DNA of 64,000 nucleotides. Origin: Pseudomonadota bacterium (lineage in GTDB: Bacteria; Pseudomonadota; Alphaproteobacteria; Rickettsiales; UBA3002). The DNA is taken from contig JAZKJM010000001.1 of assembly GCA_040384265.1 (NCBI GenBank), positions 248,001 to 312,000 on the forward strand, written 5' to 3'. How positions within the stretch are numbered: the stretch's first letter is position 1; each line of letters opens with the position of its first letter. Positions 36,647-45,885 of the stretch are shown here, piece after piece. The translations under genes and the position numbers were made by a program. The notes under the pieces are model-generated. The model was not told the DNA's origin and did not search any database. It was given only the letters and a program-made list of their open reading frames with translations.

Positions 36647-37513
36647 CTAGCCGCCAATCCCCACCGCTTGCACCCACCAATTCGGGTGCGTTTGCGCCAA
36701 TCCGCGCGCTGCGCGCGCTGCATGGCCCGCGTCCGCATACAGCGCGAGGCAGCAGGCACCGCTGCCGGTCATGCGCACAAGCTGGGGCGCGGGCTGAACG
36801 GTCTCTAACGCGAGCAGCACCTGCGCCACTTGCGCATCCACCGCGATGGCGGCGCGTTGCAGATGGTTGCGTGTGCCGCGCAACGCGTCGGTAAACTGCA
36901 GGGCGCTGGCCCATGGCTGCGACTCCCACGCCACCCACGACGATTCCGGCGTGAACGCGGCGTAGACATCCTTCGTCAGCAACGGTGTGCGCGTATGGAT
37001 GAGCACTGCATGCAGCGGTGGCAATGGGTGGGCCAATGGCGTCAGCTGCTCGCCGATGCCGCGCGCGAGGGTGGGCGTGGCGGCAAGGCACATCGCCACA
37101 TCCGCCCCGAGCGGAATAGCGAGCGCCTGCAGCGCGGTCATTGAAAGCCCCAACTGCCAGAAATCATTGAGCCCGCGCAGCGCCGCCGCCGCATCTGCCG
37201 AGCCACCGCCAAGCCCGGCACCGACGGGAATGTTTTTTTCAAGCGCCAGCGCCGCACCCGCGCTGCAACCGGTATGTGCGCGCAACGCCTGCGCCGCTTT
37301 CAGCACCAGATTGCCCTCGCCCGCCCCCGCCGCGCCGGAAAATTCACCCGAAACACTCAGCGACAACGCGGGCGATGGCGTGATCCGCAACACATCCGCA
37401 AGCGTGGTGAAAACAACCAGCGATTCCAGCAAATGATACCCATCCGCCCGCCGCCCGGTGATGTGCAAAAACAGATTGAGCTTGCCCGCCGCCCGCAGCG
37501 TGACGCCCTGCAT
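36647..37513 (-). CDS. ispE: 4-diphosphocytidyl-2-C-methyl-D-erythritol kinase
   Basis: Phosphorylates CDP-methylerythritol in the MEP isoprenoid pathway. The 288-residue GHMP kinase starts MQGVTLRAAGKLNLFLHI, with the substrate block RADGYHLLESL, the ATP P-loop PVGAGLGGGSADAAAAL at about residue 92, and the C-terminal MTGSGACCLALYAD. Its ATG overlaps the stop of the TPR gene by one base, so translation is coupled. Length is typical. Confidence 0.94.
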   Translation of the reverse strand: MQGVTLRAAGKLNLFLHITGRRADGYHLLESLVVFTTLADVLRITPSPALSLSVSGEFSGAAGAGEGNLVLKAAQALRAHTGCSAGAALALEKNIPVGAGLGGGSADAAAALRGLNDFWQLGLSMTALQALAIPLGADVAMCLAATPTLARGIGEQLTPLAHPLPPLHAVLIHTRTPLLTKDVYAAFTPESSWVAWESQPWASALQFTDALRGTRNHLQRAAIAVDAQVAQVLLALETVQPAPQLVRMTGSGACCLALYADAGHAARAARGLAQTHPNWWVQAVGIGG

Positions 37514-39330
37514 TACTGCACCTGGGTGCGGGGCGCGCTGGGGTCAGCCGGGCTTTTGGCGCTCACTTGCGGCGCGGGCACCGGGGCTGGCGGCAACCCG
37601 TTGGCAAGCTTGGCTTGCAAAGCGGCGATCGCGTCTTTCTCCGGCTTGAAGGTCAGCGCCCGCTCCCACTGGAAGCGCGCTTCCGTCTCACGGCCAACGC
37701 GGTAATAAGCGTCGCCGAGATGGTCATTGACGGTCGAATCGTCCGGCATCAGCTGGATCGCTTTTTCGAATTTCTCGACTGCGGCCGGGTAATTGCCCGC
37801 AAGGTAATAGGCCCAGCCGACGGAATCCATGATATGCGCATCATCGGGCCGTTGGGCGCTGGCGCTTTCGAGATATTCGCGCGCTTTATCGACGTTTTTA
37901 TTCATCATCAGCCAGCTATAGGCGAGGTAATTCAGCACATCCGGCTGGTCGGGCTGCAGCTGCAGGGCGCGGTTGAAATCAGTCTCAGCCGCATTCCAGT
38001 TACCCGCGCGCTCGTAGCTGATGCCACGCGCATAAAGCAGCGGCCAATCGGCAGCATCCAACGGCTCAGTGCGGGCGATGGCTTTGCCATAGGTCTCGGC
38101 CGCGGCGCTATATTCCAGCGCCTCGCGCTCCATGTCGCCTTTGGTGATAAGCGGCGTCGCATCCGTCGGATATTTGGCGGCGAGCGCTTCGAGCAGCGCC
38201 AGCGCTTTATCCTTCTGGCCGAGCGCTTCATAGTTCAGCGCCTTGCGCACGGCGGCGCGGCGGGCGAACACACTGCCTTCGGGAATGGTGTCATAGGTGG
38301 CGATGGCCTGTTTGTAATCCTCGACCTGCTCATACAAATTCGCCAACATCAGCTGCGCAGGCGGCAGGTTGGGCCGCAATTCCAGCGCAATGCGCAAATA
38401 GAGGAACGTGTCCTGCGTCGCATCCTCGCCGAATAAAATACTGGCGGTGGTGAAAAACAGCTCGGCGAGCCCTTGCTTCGCGTCGGCCACCAGCGGCTTG
38501 GGCGGTGCGTCCTTCAGCAGTTTTTCGGGGATCAGGCTCGATTGTGGATTGGCTTTGGCATAGCTGTCATAGACCGCCTGCGCCTCGTCCCACTTGCCCT
38601 GGCGCGCGTAGAAATTGGCGATGGATTCCACCACCCGGTACGGCGTCACCGCCGGGTCGATATTGGCTTTGGTGTAGGCGGCTTGGGCAGCAGCGTTCTG
38701 GCCCAGTACATCGTTCATCAGCGCGCTGTGGTAATTGACAAACGGGGCGAAGAAGCCCGCTTTATCAATCGCCGCGCGCATATCGACCGGGCCTTTGGAT
38801 TCCTCCGCCGCCACTTTCAACCACTCGATCATCACCGGGCGGATGAGGCCAAACAGGCCCGTCGTCGCCGATTGGTCGATCACCGTTTTGGCGCGGATGA
38901 AATCATTCGCCTTCACCGCATCCACCATCAGCAGGCAGGAAACCAGCGGGTCCACGCTTTTGGTGCTGGCGAGTTTTTTGGCGAGGGTGATAGCCGTCGG
39001 CGTATCGCCCGCGAGCAGCGCCATGCGCATGGTTTCATGCTGCAGCGCCTCGTTTTCCGGGTCGCGGGCCAGGGTTTCGTTGAGGAATCTCGCGGCCTCG
39101 TTCAAATCCTGATTATGCTTGGCGAAGCGGCCGGAAAGAAAGCTCCCGGCAAGGCCGGGCCGCACATCGCTCACCGGCGCGGCGAGCGTTTCACCGGCGG
39201 CGGCAACAGGCCGATCTTTGGGCACTTTGCGGCGTAAATCATCCGCATGGGCGGGCTGGCACAACAGAAAAACGCCGCCGAGCGCACTCAGGAACCGGAA
39301 AAAACCGAGGAATTGCGCTGCTTGCGCCAT
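37513..39330 (-). CDS. Exported TPR-repeat protein
   Basis: A 605-residue protein with a signal peptide (ALGGVFLLCQPAHA, cut before DD) followed by about 10 or more TPR-like repeats, for example NLPPAQLMLANLYEQVEDYK, YARGISYERAGNWNAAETDF and DDAHIMDSVGWAYYLAGNYP. TPR domains bind other proteins in the periplasm. It is first in a pair with ispE, an order common to alphaproteobacteria. Specific role unknown; outer-membrane assembly or peptidoglycan-associated function are guesses only. Confidence 0.85.
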   Translation of the reverse strand: MAQAAQFLGFFRFLSALGGVFLLCQPAHADDLRRKVPKDRPVAAAGETLAAPVSDVRPGLAGSFLSGRFAKHNQDLNEAARFLNETLARDPENEALQHETMRMALLAGDTPTAITLAKKLASTKSVDPLVSCLLMVDAVKANDFIRAKTVIDQSATTGLFGLIRPVMIEWLKVAAEESKGPVDMRAAIDKAGFFAPFVNYHSALMNDVLGQNAAAQAAYTKANIDPAVTPYRVVESIANFYARQGKWDEAQAVYDSYAKANPQSSLIPEKLLKDAPPKPLVADAKQGLAELFFTTASILFGEDATQDTFLYLRIALELRPNLPPAQLMLANLYEQVEDYKQAIATYDTIPEGSVFARRAAVRKALNYEALGQKDKALALLEALAAKYPTDATPLITKGDMEREALEYSAAAETYGKAIARTEPLDAADWPLLYARGISYERAGNWNAAETDFNRALQLQPDQPDVLNYLAYSWLMMNKNVDKAREYLESASAQRPDDAHIMDSVGWAYYLAGNYPAAVEKFEKAIQLMPDDSTVNDHLGDAYYRVGRETEARFQWERALTFKPEKDAIAALQAKLANGLPPAPVPAPQVSAKSPADPSAPRTQVQ

Positions 39331-39357
39331 TTGTTACCTGACTTGCGGATAAATTGC

Positions 39358-39385
39358 TTGCACTGCACCTGCATTACATTATATT
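39358..39385 (+). promoter_or_regulatory. Promoter of the small gene at 39439
   Basis: TTGCAC (39358-39363), 16-base spacer, TATATT (39380-39385), giving a leader of about 47 bases. The TGAGGA ribosome site lies 8 bases before the ATG. Confidence 0.55.
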
Positions 39386-39438
39386 GCCACGCCTATCAAA
39401 TGAAATGCGTGAGCCATTCACGCCAATGTGAGGATACC

Positions 39439-39636
39439 ATGAGCAGTAAGAACAACCCAGAATTACGCGGCGCCGTCACCGAACTCCGTAAGTACAAAGG
39501 CAAAACGGTGAAGCCTTGCCGCGTGATCGATGGCACCCGTGGGATCGACTTCATCGGCGCCGCTTACGAAACCGGCGAAATCGTGGTGGACACCGTGACC
39601 TCGCGTCCGATCCCATACAAGGCGATCTACGGCTAA
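39439..39636 (+). CDS. Small unknown protein of 65 residues
   Basis: Starts MSSKNNPELRGAVTELRKYK; contains CRVIDGTRGIDFIGAAYETG and ends SRPIPYKAIYG. Mixed beta-like, basic at the N-terminus and with no signal or membrane segment; no known domain recognised. A promoter-like pair and a TGAGGA ribosome site precede it. It sits in the divergent space beside the TPR gene, and the well-formed expression signals argue that it is real. Confidence 0.75.
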   Translation: MSSKNNPELRGAVTELRKYKGKTVKPCRVIDGTRGIDFIGAAYETGEIVVDTVTSRPIPYKAIYG

Positions 39637-39688
39637 GGTAAGGTGAATGGGGCGCTAAAGCACGGCTTCGCGCTTCCCACTCTCTCCC

Positions 39689-41296
39689 TCACATATTCGG
39701 ATAATTCGGCCCACCGCCGCCTTCGGGCGTCGTCCAGACGATGTTTTGCGTCGGGTCTTTGATGTCGCAGGTTTTGCAGTGCACGCAATTTTGCGCGTTG
39801 ATCTGCAGCCGTTTTGTACCCGCCTCTTCCACGATTTCATATACCCCGGCCGGGCAATAGCGCTGCTCCGGCGCGTCATACAGCGGCAGGTTATGAGCGA
39901 TGGGCACGCTCGTATCCTTCAGCGTCAGGTGGCTGGGCTGATCTTCCTCGTGGTTGGTGTTGGAGAGATACACCGAGGAAAGCCGGTCGAAGCTCACCAC
40001 CCCATCGGGCGGTGGATAGTCGATTTTCTTGCAATCCGCCGCCGGTTTCAGCGCGCTATGATCAGCATGGTGCTTCAACGTCCACGGCGCGCGGCCGCGC
40101 AGGATATAGGTGTCGAACGCCGCATACATCAGGCCCGCCCACAGCCCATAGCGAAATGCCGGGCGCACATTGCGCACCCCGCGCAATTCCGCCCCCACCC
40201 ATGACGCACGCACGGCAGCCTCGTAACCGGGGATAGCGGTGCGGTTCTCGGCCAGCGCCAGCACCGCCGCTTCCGCCGCCAGCATGCCGGACTTCATCGC
40301 CGTGTGCGACCCCTTGATGCGCGGCACATTGAGGAAACCCGCCGCGCAACCGATCAGCGCGCCGCCGGGGAAACTGAGCGTGGGAATCGATTGCCAGCCG
40401 CCCTCGTTGATCGCCCGCGCGCCATAGCTCAGGCGCTTGCCGCCAACGAACAGCGGCCGCACCGCCGGGTGCTGCTTGAAGCGCTGGAATTCCTTGAACG
40501 GATCGAGATACGGGTTGCGGTAATCCAGCCCCACCACATAGCCCACCGCCACCTGATTATCCTCCAGATGGTAGATAAACGAGCCGCCATAGGTCTGCGT
40601 GTCGAGCGGCCAGCCGATGCTGTGCTCCACATGGCCAAGCCGGTGGTTTTCCGCCGCCACTTGCCATATTTCCTTGATGCCGATGCCATAGGTCTGCGGC
40701 GATGCCGAAGCATCCCGCAGCGCGAAGGTTTTTATCAACGGTTCCGTCAGCGAGCCGCGGCAGCCTTCGGCAAACAGCGTCAGCTTGGCGCGCAGTTCCA
40801 TCGGCGGCTGGTAGGTGGCTTTGTTCTCGCCATGTTTGCCCACGCCGAACGCACCGGTGCGCACACCGCGCACCACGCCATCCTCGATAATGGTTTCCGC
40901 CGCCGGGAATCCCGGAAAAACCTGCACACCCAGCGCCTCGGCCTGCTGGCCGAGCCAACGGCACAGATTGGCCAGCGAGATAATATAATTACCATGGTTG
41001 CGCATCTGCGGCGGCGTGGGCAGGCGCAGGCGACGACGGGTGGTGAGAAACGTGAAGCGATCCGCCTGCACCGGCACATGCAGCGGCGCGCCAAGCGTTT
41101 TCCAATCCGGCAGCAGTTCGTTGAGAGCTTTGGGGTCAAACACCGCGCCCGAGAGAATATGCGCGCCAACCTCGGAGCCCTTCTCGACCAGCATCACATT
41201 GAGGTCCGGCGCCAGCTGCCGCAGGCGAATCGCCGCCGACAACCCCGCCGGCCCCGCGCCGACGATCAACACATCGCATTCCATGCTATCGGTCAT
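39689..41296 (-). CDS. Electron transfer flavoprotein-ubiquinone oxidoreductase
   Basis: Membrane-associated flavoprotein that passes electrons from ETF to ubiquinone. The 535-residue product has the FAD motif [17 protein letters not shown] at the N-terminus, [19 protein letters not shown], the amphipathic middle region, and a C-terminal [4Fe-4S] site with Cys in RYCPAGVYE and [17 protein letters not shown]. The last Cys block and the ending [10 protein letters not shown] are typical of ETF-QO. It is near UDG and Slt, an arrangement usual for alphaproteobacteria. The ETF alpha and beta genes are not in the window. Confidence 0.95.
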   Translation of the reverse strand: MTDSMECDVLIVGAGPAGLSAAIRLRQLAPDLNVMLVEKGSEVGAHILSGAVFDPKALNELLPDWKTLGAPLHVPVQADRFTFLTTRRRLRLPTPPQMRNHGNYIISLANLCRWLGQQAEALGVQVFPGFPAAETIIEDGVVRGVRTGAFGVGKHGENKATYQPPMELRAKLTLFAEGCRGSLTEPLIKTFALRDASASPQTYGIGIKEIWQVAAENHRLGHVEHSIGWPLDTQTYGGSFIYHLEDNQVAVGYVVGLDYRNPYLDPFKEFQRFKQHPAVRPLFVGGKRLSYGARAINEGGWQSIPTLSFPGGALIGCAAGFLNVPRIKGSHTAMKSGMLAAEAAVLALAENRTAIPGYEAAVRASWVGAELRGVRNVRPAFRYGLWAGLMYAAFDTYILRGRAPWTLKHHADHSALKPAADCKKIDYPPPDGVVSFDRLSSVYLSNTNHEEDQPSHLTLKDTSVPIAHNLPLYDAPEQRYCPAGVYEIVEEAGTKRLQINAQNCVHCKTCDIKDPTQNIVWTTPEGGGGPNYPNM

Positions 41297-41390
41297 GGGG
41301 TTAGCATAGCATTATCGGGATGGGGGCGAAAGACTTGTTTGGTTTTCGCTGCTCACACGCTGCGTCATGAATCTCCAAACCCACCCACTC

Positions 41391-41469
41391 CGTCATTGCG
41401 AGCGCAGCGCGGCAACCCATCTTTCTTTGTGCGGCCAAGCTGGATTGCCGCGCTTCGCTCGCAATGACG
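41391..41469. repeat. Dispersed palindromic repeat, type A copy 2
   Basis: Left arm CGTCATTGCGAGCGCAGCGC... (41391-41419, diverged) and right arm (41440-41469) identical to the right arm of the copy at 12107-12136. The sequence between is different. It lies 60 bases 3' of the small gene that ends at 41529. Confidence 0.9.
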
Positions 41470-41528
41470 ATAAAAAATGGGAAAAATATTGGATCAGAGA
41501 GCCGCAGGCTCATGCCCGCCGTGCAACG

Positions 41529-41798
41529 TTATGCGGCACCGCCGCGACCGGAACCGGGGCTATCCACACTAGCTACCTGCTGCGGCGCCACATTGGATGT
41601 TTTTGCGGTCTCCACGGGAGCAGCACCATTAAACTGGATACCGAAGCCTGCCAGATTTGGCAGAGATTCTCTCACGTTCGCCATAACATGGCCATCGATG
41701 ATACCAATAATGAGTTTATTCGCGTCAGCAGCAACCGGAGGCAAAGCCTCAAACGCTGGCTTCACGTTGCCCGGCAGCGGTGATTTGGTCTCAGCCAT
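41529..41798 (-). CDS. Hypothetical small protein, second of a pair
   Basis: An 89-residue product, MAETKSPLPGNVKPAFEALP..., without signal peptide or membrane segment and with a Ser/Gly-rich tail. It overlaps the end of the preceding gene by 8 bases, which suggests an operon. No known family recognised. The pair lies between ETF-QO and the uracil-DNA glycosylase, genes often adjacent in relatives. Confidence 0.55.
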   Translation of the reverse strand: MAETKSPLPGNVKPAFEALPPVAADANKLIIGIIDGHVMANVRESLPNLAGFGIQFNGAAPVETAKTSNVAPQQVASVDSPGSGRGGAA

Positions 41799-42081
41799 TC
41801 ATCACCTGCTGTTCATGATCGAGTGAATCAAGGAAATCAATCGCCCGGCGCTGGGATTCGAGGGTTGGCATGCTGAGGGCGACCAGCTCTTTGGCTTGCT
41901 TCACCTTGCGCATATTCACCCCGCACGAGGCCAGATGGCCGCGGTTAGAGGACATGCGCGGGTCCGACAGCAGGGCTTTGGCATATTCTACATCGTGATA
42001 TTCCTGGAGCGCGCCCGAAAGCTCGATGACCGCTTTGGCTGCGATATCCGGTGCATAAAACTGCTGTTCGACTAGTTGCAT
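41791..42081 (-). CDS. Hypothetical small protein, first of a pair
   Basis: A 96-residue product from 42081 (MQLVEQQFYAPDIAAK), mainly helical: VIELSGALQEYHDVEYAKALL, CGVNMRKVKQAKELVALSMPT, RAIDFLDSLDHEQ. A Met five codons earlier is also in frame; GGAG lies 4 bases before 42081. No domain recognised. Divergent from the glycosylase gene, whose promoter must lie in the 74 bases between them. Could be regulatory, but no helix-turn-helix is evident. Confidence 0.55.
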   Translation of the reverse strand: MQLVEQQFYAPDIAAKAVIELSGALQEYHDVEYAKALLSDPRMSSNRGHLASCGVNMRKVKQAKELVALSMPTLESQRRAIDFLDSLDHEQQVMNG

Positions 42082-42155
42082 GGGGCTCCGTAACATATGA
42101 TACTCACTCTACACCATATATTGTCGCAAATTGATTAATTTTTCGTTACCGTTTT

Positions 42156-42998
42156 ATGACAGCTTTCTCAACCGTTGAAATTGTTGATGCTTTGCGCTGG
42201 TACGCGCAGATGGGCGTTGACCTGTGCGTGGAGGATGCGCCGCAAGTGCTGAGGGCGGATGAAGTCGCCGCCAGCCGCCCGTCGCTCGCCGCCAGCAAGG
42301 AAGCGGTACGAACGGACGCCCCAAAAACGGCAGCGCCCCTGCCCACTCCCCAACCCCCAGCCCCCCTACCCTCCATCGCCGGGGCGATCGAAGAGGCCCG
42401 CGCGCTGGCGGATGGCGCGGCGGATCTGGCGACACTGGAAGCCGCGGTGCGCGGCTTCAACGGCTGCAGCCTCAAGAAAACCGCGACCAACACCGTGTTC
42501 GCCCAAGGGGTGGCGGCCAGCCGCCTGATGTTCATCGGCGAAGCGCCGGGGGCGGAGGAAGACCGCAGCGGTGTGCCGTTCTGCGGCGCCAGCGGCAAGC
42601 TGCTCGACCGCATGCTCAGCTTCATCGGCCTCACCCGCGCCGAGAATTTTTATATCACAAACACCCTGTTCTGGCGCCCGCCGGGCAACCGCCAGCCCAC
42701 GGCGGAAGAGCTGGAAATCTGCCGCCCGCTGGTCGAAAAACATATCGCACTGGTCGACCCAAAAATCCTCGTATTGGTCGGCGGCACGGCCACCAAAACC
42801 ATCCTGCGCAGTGCGCTTGGCATCACCCGCCTGCGCGGCCAGGTGTTCACCTATAAAAACGACTACATGGCTTCCGAAGTGCCGGTGCATGTGCTTTATC
42901 ATCCCTCCTACCTGCTGCGCCAACCCTTGGCCAAAAAGCAATGCTGGGCCGATTTACTTGCCCTCAAGGATGCGTTACACGGCCAAAAAACGCAATAA
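42156..42998 (+). CDS. Uracil-DNA glycosylase, family 4-like
   Basis: Removes uracil from DNA. The 280-residue product has an N-terminal proline/alanine-rich extension (about 1-95), then LMFIGEAPGAEEDRSGVPF (active-site block) and the ITNTLFWRPPGNRQPTAEEL region, with HVLYHPSYLLRQP near the C-terminus. Family 4 enzymes carry an iron-sulfur cluster; here the N-terminal Cys motif is FNGCSLKKTA with one cysteine visible where some members have two, plus later cysteines CGASG and ICRP. Close to Slt and ETF-QO. Confidence 0.92.
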   Translation: MTAFSTVEIVDALRWYAQMGVDLCVEDAPQVLRADEVAASRPSLAASKEAVRTDAPKTAAPLPTPQPPAPLPSIAGAIEEARALADGAADLATLEAAVRGFNGCSLKKTATNTVFAQGVAASRLMFIGEAPGAEEDRSGVPFCGASGKLLDRMLSFIGLTRAENFYITNTLFWRPPGNRQPTAEELEICRPLVEKHIALVDPKILVLVGGTATKTILRSALGITRLRGQVFTYKNDYMASEVPVHVLYHPSYLLRQPLAKKQCWADLLALKDALHGQKTQ

Positions 42999-43091
42999 AA
43001 CGCACCTAACCCATTGATCTAGATTTATAATGGCCATTTTAGCTTGCCATGGGCGGTATTTGGCATTATATGGCCCGCAACAACAAAAAGC

Positions 43092-44657
43092 ATGATGATG
43101 ACTCGGATGACTAGCATACGCCGCCGCCTTGGCCTCAGCGCCAACCACCCTGCGCAAACCTGCTGGGCCCTTTTGGGCCTCGCGCTGTGTTTTGCGACGT
43201 CGGTGGCGCTCACCCCAACGCCTGCGCCAACCAGCGCTGCGCCCATCGTGCAAGCCGTCGCCAATCCCGCGTCTTTATCCGCCACCGACAGCGCGCTTTA
43301 CAAAATGATCTACGCCGCCGAAGAAGCCAATGACCACACTGGCGCCAATGCGCTGATCGCACAGCTTAGCAACCGCTTGCTGGTCGGCAACGTGCTCGCC
43401 CAGCGTTATTTGAATTCGCATTATAAGGTGAGCGTGCAGGAGCTTGATCATTGGCTGGAAGCCTATGCCGATCACCCGCGCGCCTCGCGCATTGCACGGC
43501 TCGCGATGAGCAAGGGCGTCAAAACCCCGCTGACCGATGGCAGCCAACCGCTGCGCGGCGAAGGCTACACCGACCATATGGGCCGCAGCGGCATGCCGGA
43601 TGCATGGTTCACCGCGCTTGGCCGCTGGCGCGAGGGCGATGTAGCCGCCGCGAAAACCATCTTTGTTAAACTGAGTGCGGATGAAGCGCTGTCGGACTGG
43701 CAGCGCTCGGCCGCTTACTACTGGGCCTACCGCGCGGCAGACCGCCTTGGCGATACGGATCTGGCGGCACAAAGCCTGCTCAGCGCGGCGCACTACCCAA
43801 CGACGTTCTATGGCCTGCTCGCCGCCGAGCAATCGGGCGACCTCGACATCACCGCCGAAGCGCCGAAAGTGAGCAGCCATCTGCGCAGCGACCCGCACGC
43901 CATCCGCGCGGCGCTGCTCTCAAGCCTTGGCCGCAACGATGATGCCGAGGATGAGCTGCGCCTGCTTTACAGCACCATCGATAAAACCATGCGGCCGGGC
44001 ATTATCACCCTCGCCAGCGAAATGGGCCTGTCGAACCTGCAGGTGCGCCTTGCCCGTACGCCGGGCCTGAGCGCCAGAGAGGCGCTGTTCGCCAACTACC
44101 CGATGCCGCAATTCATGATGCAGCTGCACCCGGTGATGGACCCGGCGCTGCTGCTCGCCGTCGCCCGCAATGAATCCAGCTTCCGCGACAGTGCGGCCAG
44201 CGGCGCCGGTGCCGTGGGCATGATGCAGATGCTGCCTTCCACCGCCCGCGCGGTCGAGCGCCATGTCGGCCGCGAGATGCTCAGCGTCGCTAGCGCCGAC
44301 AACAGCAACGCCCCCCTCGCCGAGCGGCTGAACGACCCGGCCATGAGCGCCCGTTACGGCGCGGAATACCTAAAACTGCTGACCAAGCAACCCGCCATCG
44401 GCAACAACCTTGTACGCCTGTTGGTCGGTTATAATGCGGGCCCGGGCACCGTTGCCAACTGGCAATCGGCCAGCCGCAACGTGAGCGATCCGCTGCTCTA
44501 TATCGAGTCCATCCCCTACCCGGAAACGCGCAATTACGTGATGCAGGTGTCCGCGCAATATTGGGTTTACCAGCTGATGATGGATGAGAAACCCACCACC
44601 CTCAGCGCCATGGCCCGCGGCCAATGGCCCACCCTGCCGGTGAAGGCTGGGGCATAA
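43092..44657 (+). CDS. Soluble lytic murein transglycosylase (Slt70-like)
   Basis: Cleaves peptidoglycan glycan strands. The 521-residue product has a signal/anchor region, a long superhelical region of repeats (about 60-380), and a C-terminal lysozyme-like domain with the catalytic glutamate in AVARNESSFRDSAASGAG followed by GMMQMLPSTA and NLVRLLVGYNAGPGTV. The open frame from TTG 43044 starts with a non-signal stretch; 43092 (MMMTRMTS) is the more reasonable start, but no clear ribosome site is visible. Neighbour of the UDG gene. Confidence 0.92.
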   Translation: MMMTRMTSIRRRLGLSANHPAQTCWALLGLALCFATSVALTPTPAPTSAAPIVQAVANPASLSATDSALYKMIYAAEEANDHTGANALIAQLSNRLLVGNVLAQRYLNSHYKVSVQELDHWLEAYADHPRASRIARLAMSKGVKTPLTDGSQPLRGEGYTDHMGRSGMPDAWFTALGRWREGDVAAAKTIFVKLSADEALSDWQRSAAYYWAYRAADRLGDTDLAAQSLLSAAHYPTTFYGLLAAEQSGDLDITAEAPKVSSHLRSDPHAIRAALLSSLGRNDDAEDELRLLYSTIDKTMRPGIITLASEMGLSNLQVRLARTPGLSAREALFANYPMPQFMMQLHPVMDPALLLAVARNESSFRDSAASGAGAVGMMQMLPSTARAVERHVGREMLSVASADNSNAPLAERLNDPAMSARYGAEYLKLLTKQPAIGNNLVRLLVGYNAGPGTVANWQSASRNVSDPLLYIESIPYPETRNYVMQVSAQYWVYQLMMDEKPTTLSAMARGQWPTLPVKAGA

Positions 44658-44737
44658 GGCCTCCCCGCGAACGCGGATTTGACTCGCCCATGCGCGCGGC
44701 GCTAAGAGAGTGCATCGCCCTTTTGCAGAAAGCTGCC

Positions 44738-45352
44738 ATGCCCGATTTTGCGCTTGAGATTGCCCATGCCCCCGCCCGTGTTTGCGGGGTGGATGAGGCA
44801 GGCTGCGGGCCGTGGGCGGGCCCAGTCGTCGCCGCAGCGGTAATTTTCGAGAACCGCCGCGCCGTGCCACGCGGGCTGGATGACAGCAAAAAACTCACCC
44901 GCGAGGCCCGCGAAACGCTTTATGCACGGCTGATGGACGCGCACGTCACCCACGGCGTCGGCATCGTGGATGTGGACGCCATCGACACACTCAACATCTG
45001 GGGCGCGACACAGCTGGCCATGCGCCGCGCGGTGGCCGGGCTTGGCGCCGCGCCCGCCCTCGCCCTCATCGATGGCAAACGCACGCCGAAAGATTTCCCC
45101 TGCCCCACCCAATGCATCATCGGCGGTGATGGGCTATCGCTGTCGATTGCCGCCGCCTCCATCATCGCCAAAGTCACGCGTGACCGGCTGATGCAGGCCT
45201 ATGCCGAGCAATACCCACACTATGGTTTCGAGCGCCACGCCGGCTATGGCACCGCGCTGCACCAGCAGGCGCTCGCCGCGCATGGCCCCTGCCCGATTCA
45301 CCGCCGCAGCTTCGCGCCGATCCGCGCGCTGATCGAGGCGCGCGCGGCATGA
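44738..45352 (+). CDS. rnhB: Ribonuclease HII
   Basis: Cleaves RNA in RNA-DNA hybrids and single ribonucleotides in DNA. The 204-residue product has the family motif VCGVDEAGCGPWAGPVVAAAV; the usual Arg of DEAGRG is Cys here. Catalytic Asp/Glu/Asp are present in DEAG, DDSKKL and the later IIGGDG and SIIAKVTRDR regions. The start at 44738 (MPDFALE) gives the usual size; the open frame to 44624 is longer than the family. The ATG of the next gene overlaps its stop. Confidence 0.9.
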   Translation: MPDFALEIAHAPARVCGVDEAGCGPWAGPVVAAAVIFENRRAVPRGLDDSKKLTREARETLYARLMDAHVTHGVGIVDVDAIDTLNIWGATQLAMRRAVAGLGAAPALALIDGKRTPKDFPCPTQCIIGGDGLSLSIAAASIIAKVTRDRLMQAYAEQYPHYGFERHAGYGTALHQQALAAHGPCPIHRRSFAPIRALIEARAA

Positions 45353-45843
45353 GCACCACGATCAAAAAGCCCTACCGCAAGCGCCGCCTCTTCCCACGCA
45401 CCGTGCAGGAAGTGGTGCGCGACGCCACCCAGCCGATGATGAACAAGCAAGGCAAGCTCTACGGCGCGCTGCTGCGCGACTGGGCGCAGATTGTAGGCAC
45501 CGAGCGCGCCGGCGTCACCCGCCCGGCGCGGCTGCAATTCACCCAGAGCGAGGACACCGGCGCAATTTTGCACCTCGATGTGCGCCCCGCCGCCGCCCCC
45601 GAAATGGCCTATATGCAGGAGCAAATGCTGGAGCAATGCGCCCGCTATTTTGGCTACCGCGCCATCACCCGCATCGTGCTGCACGCCACCCACGGCGTGT
45701 TCACCACCCCTGAAGCGCCACCCGCGCCTGCCCCCAAACCCGTGCCCAGCAAACCGTTGCCAAGCAATGTGCCCGCCGACATGCGCGCCGTTTTCGAACG
45801 ACTTGCCGCCCATGTTGCATCCGCTAGTGACAAGAAAAAATAG
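45349..45843 (+). CDS. DUF721 (DciA-like) protein
   Basis: A 164-residue basic protein with the DUF721 core: RLFPRTVQEVVRD..., LRDWAQIVGTERAG, GAILHLDVRPAAAPEMAYMQ and RIVLHATHG. DciA is a widespread replicative helicase loader, so this is the likely role, but alphaproteobacterial DUF721 proteins are diverse and a role in DNA replication is an inference. ATG overlaps the rnhB stop by 4 bases. The C-terminus is proline-rich. Confidence 0.85.
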   Translation: MSTTIKKPYRKRRLFPRTVQEVVRDATQPMMNKQGKLYGALLRDWAQIVGTERAGVTRPARLQFTQSEDTGAILHLDVRPAAAPEMAYMQEQMLEQCARYFGYRAITRIVLHATHGVFTTPEAPPAPAPKPVPSKPLPSNVPADMRAVFERLAAHVASASDKKK

Positions 45844-45885
45844 GTGCGATAGAACGTCGCCGACACAATCATTTCGGAGTTACAC

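Noticed and set aside
40304-41467. A 387-residue plus-strand frame opposite ETF-QO
   Set aside because: Shadow of a confident gene; extends into a palindromic repeat.
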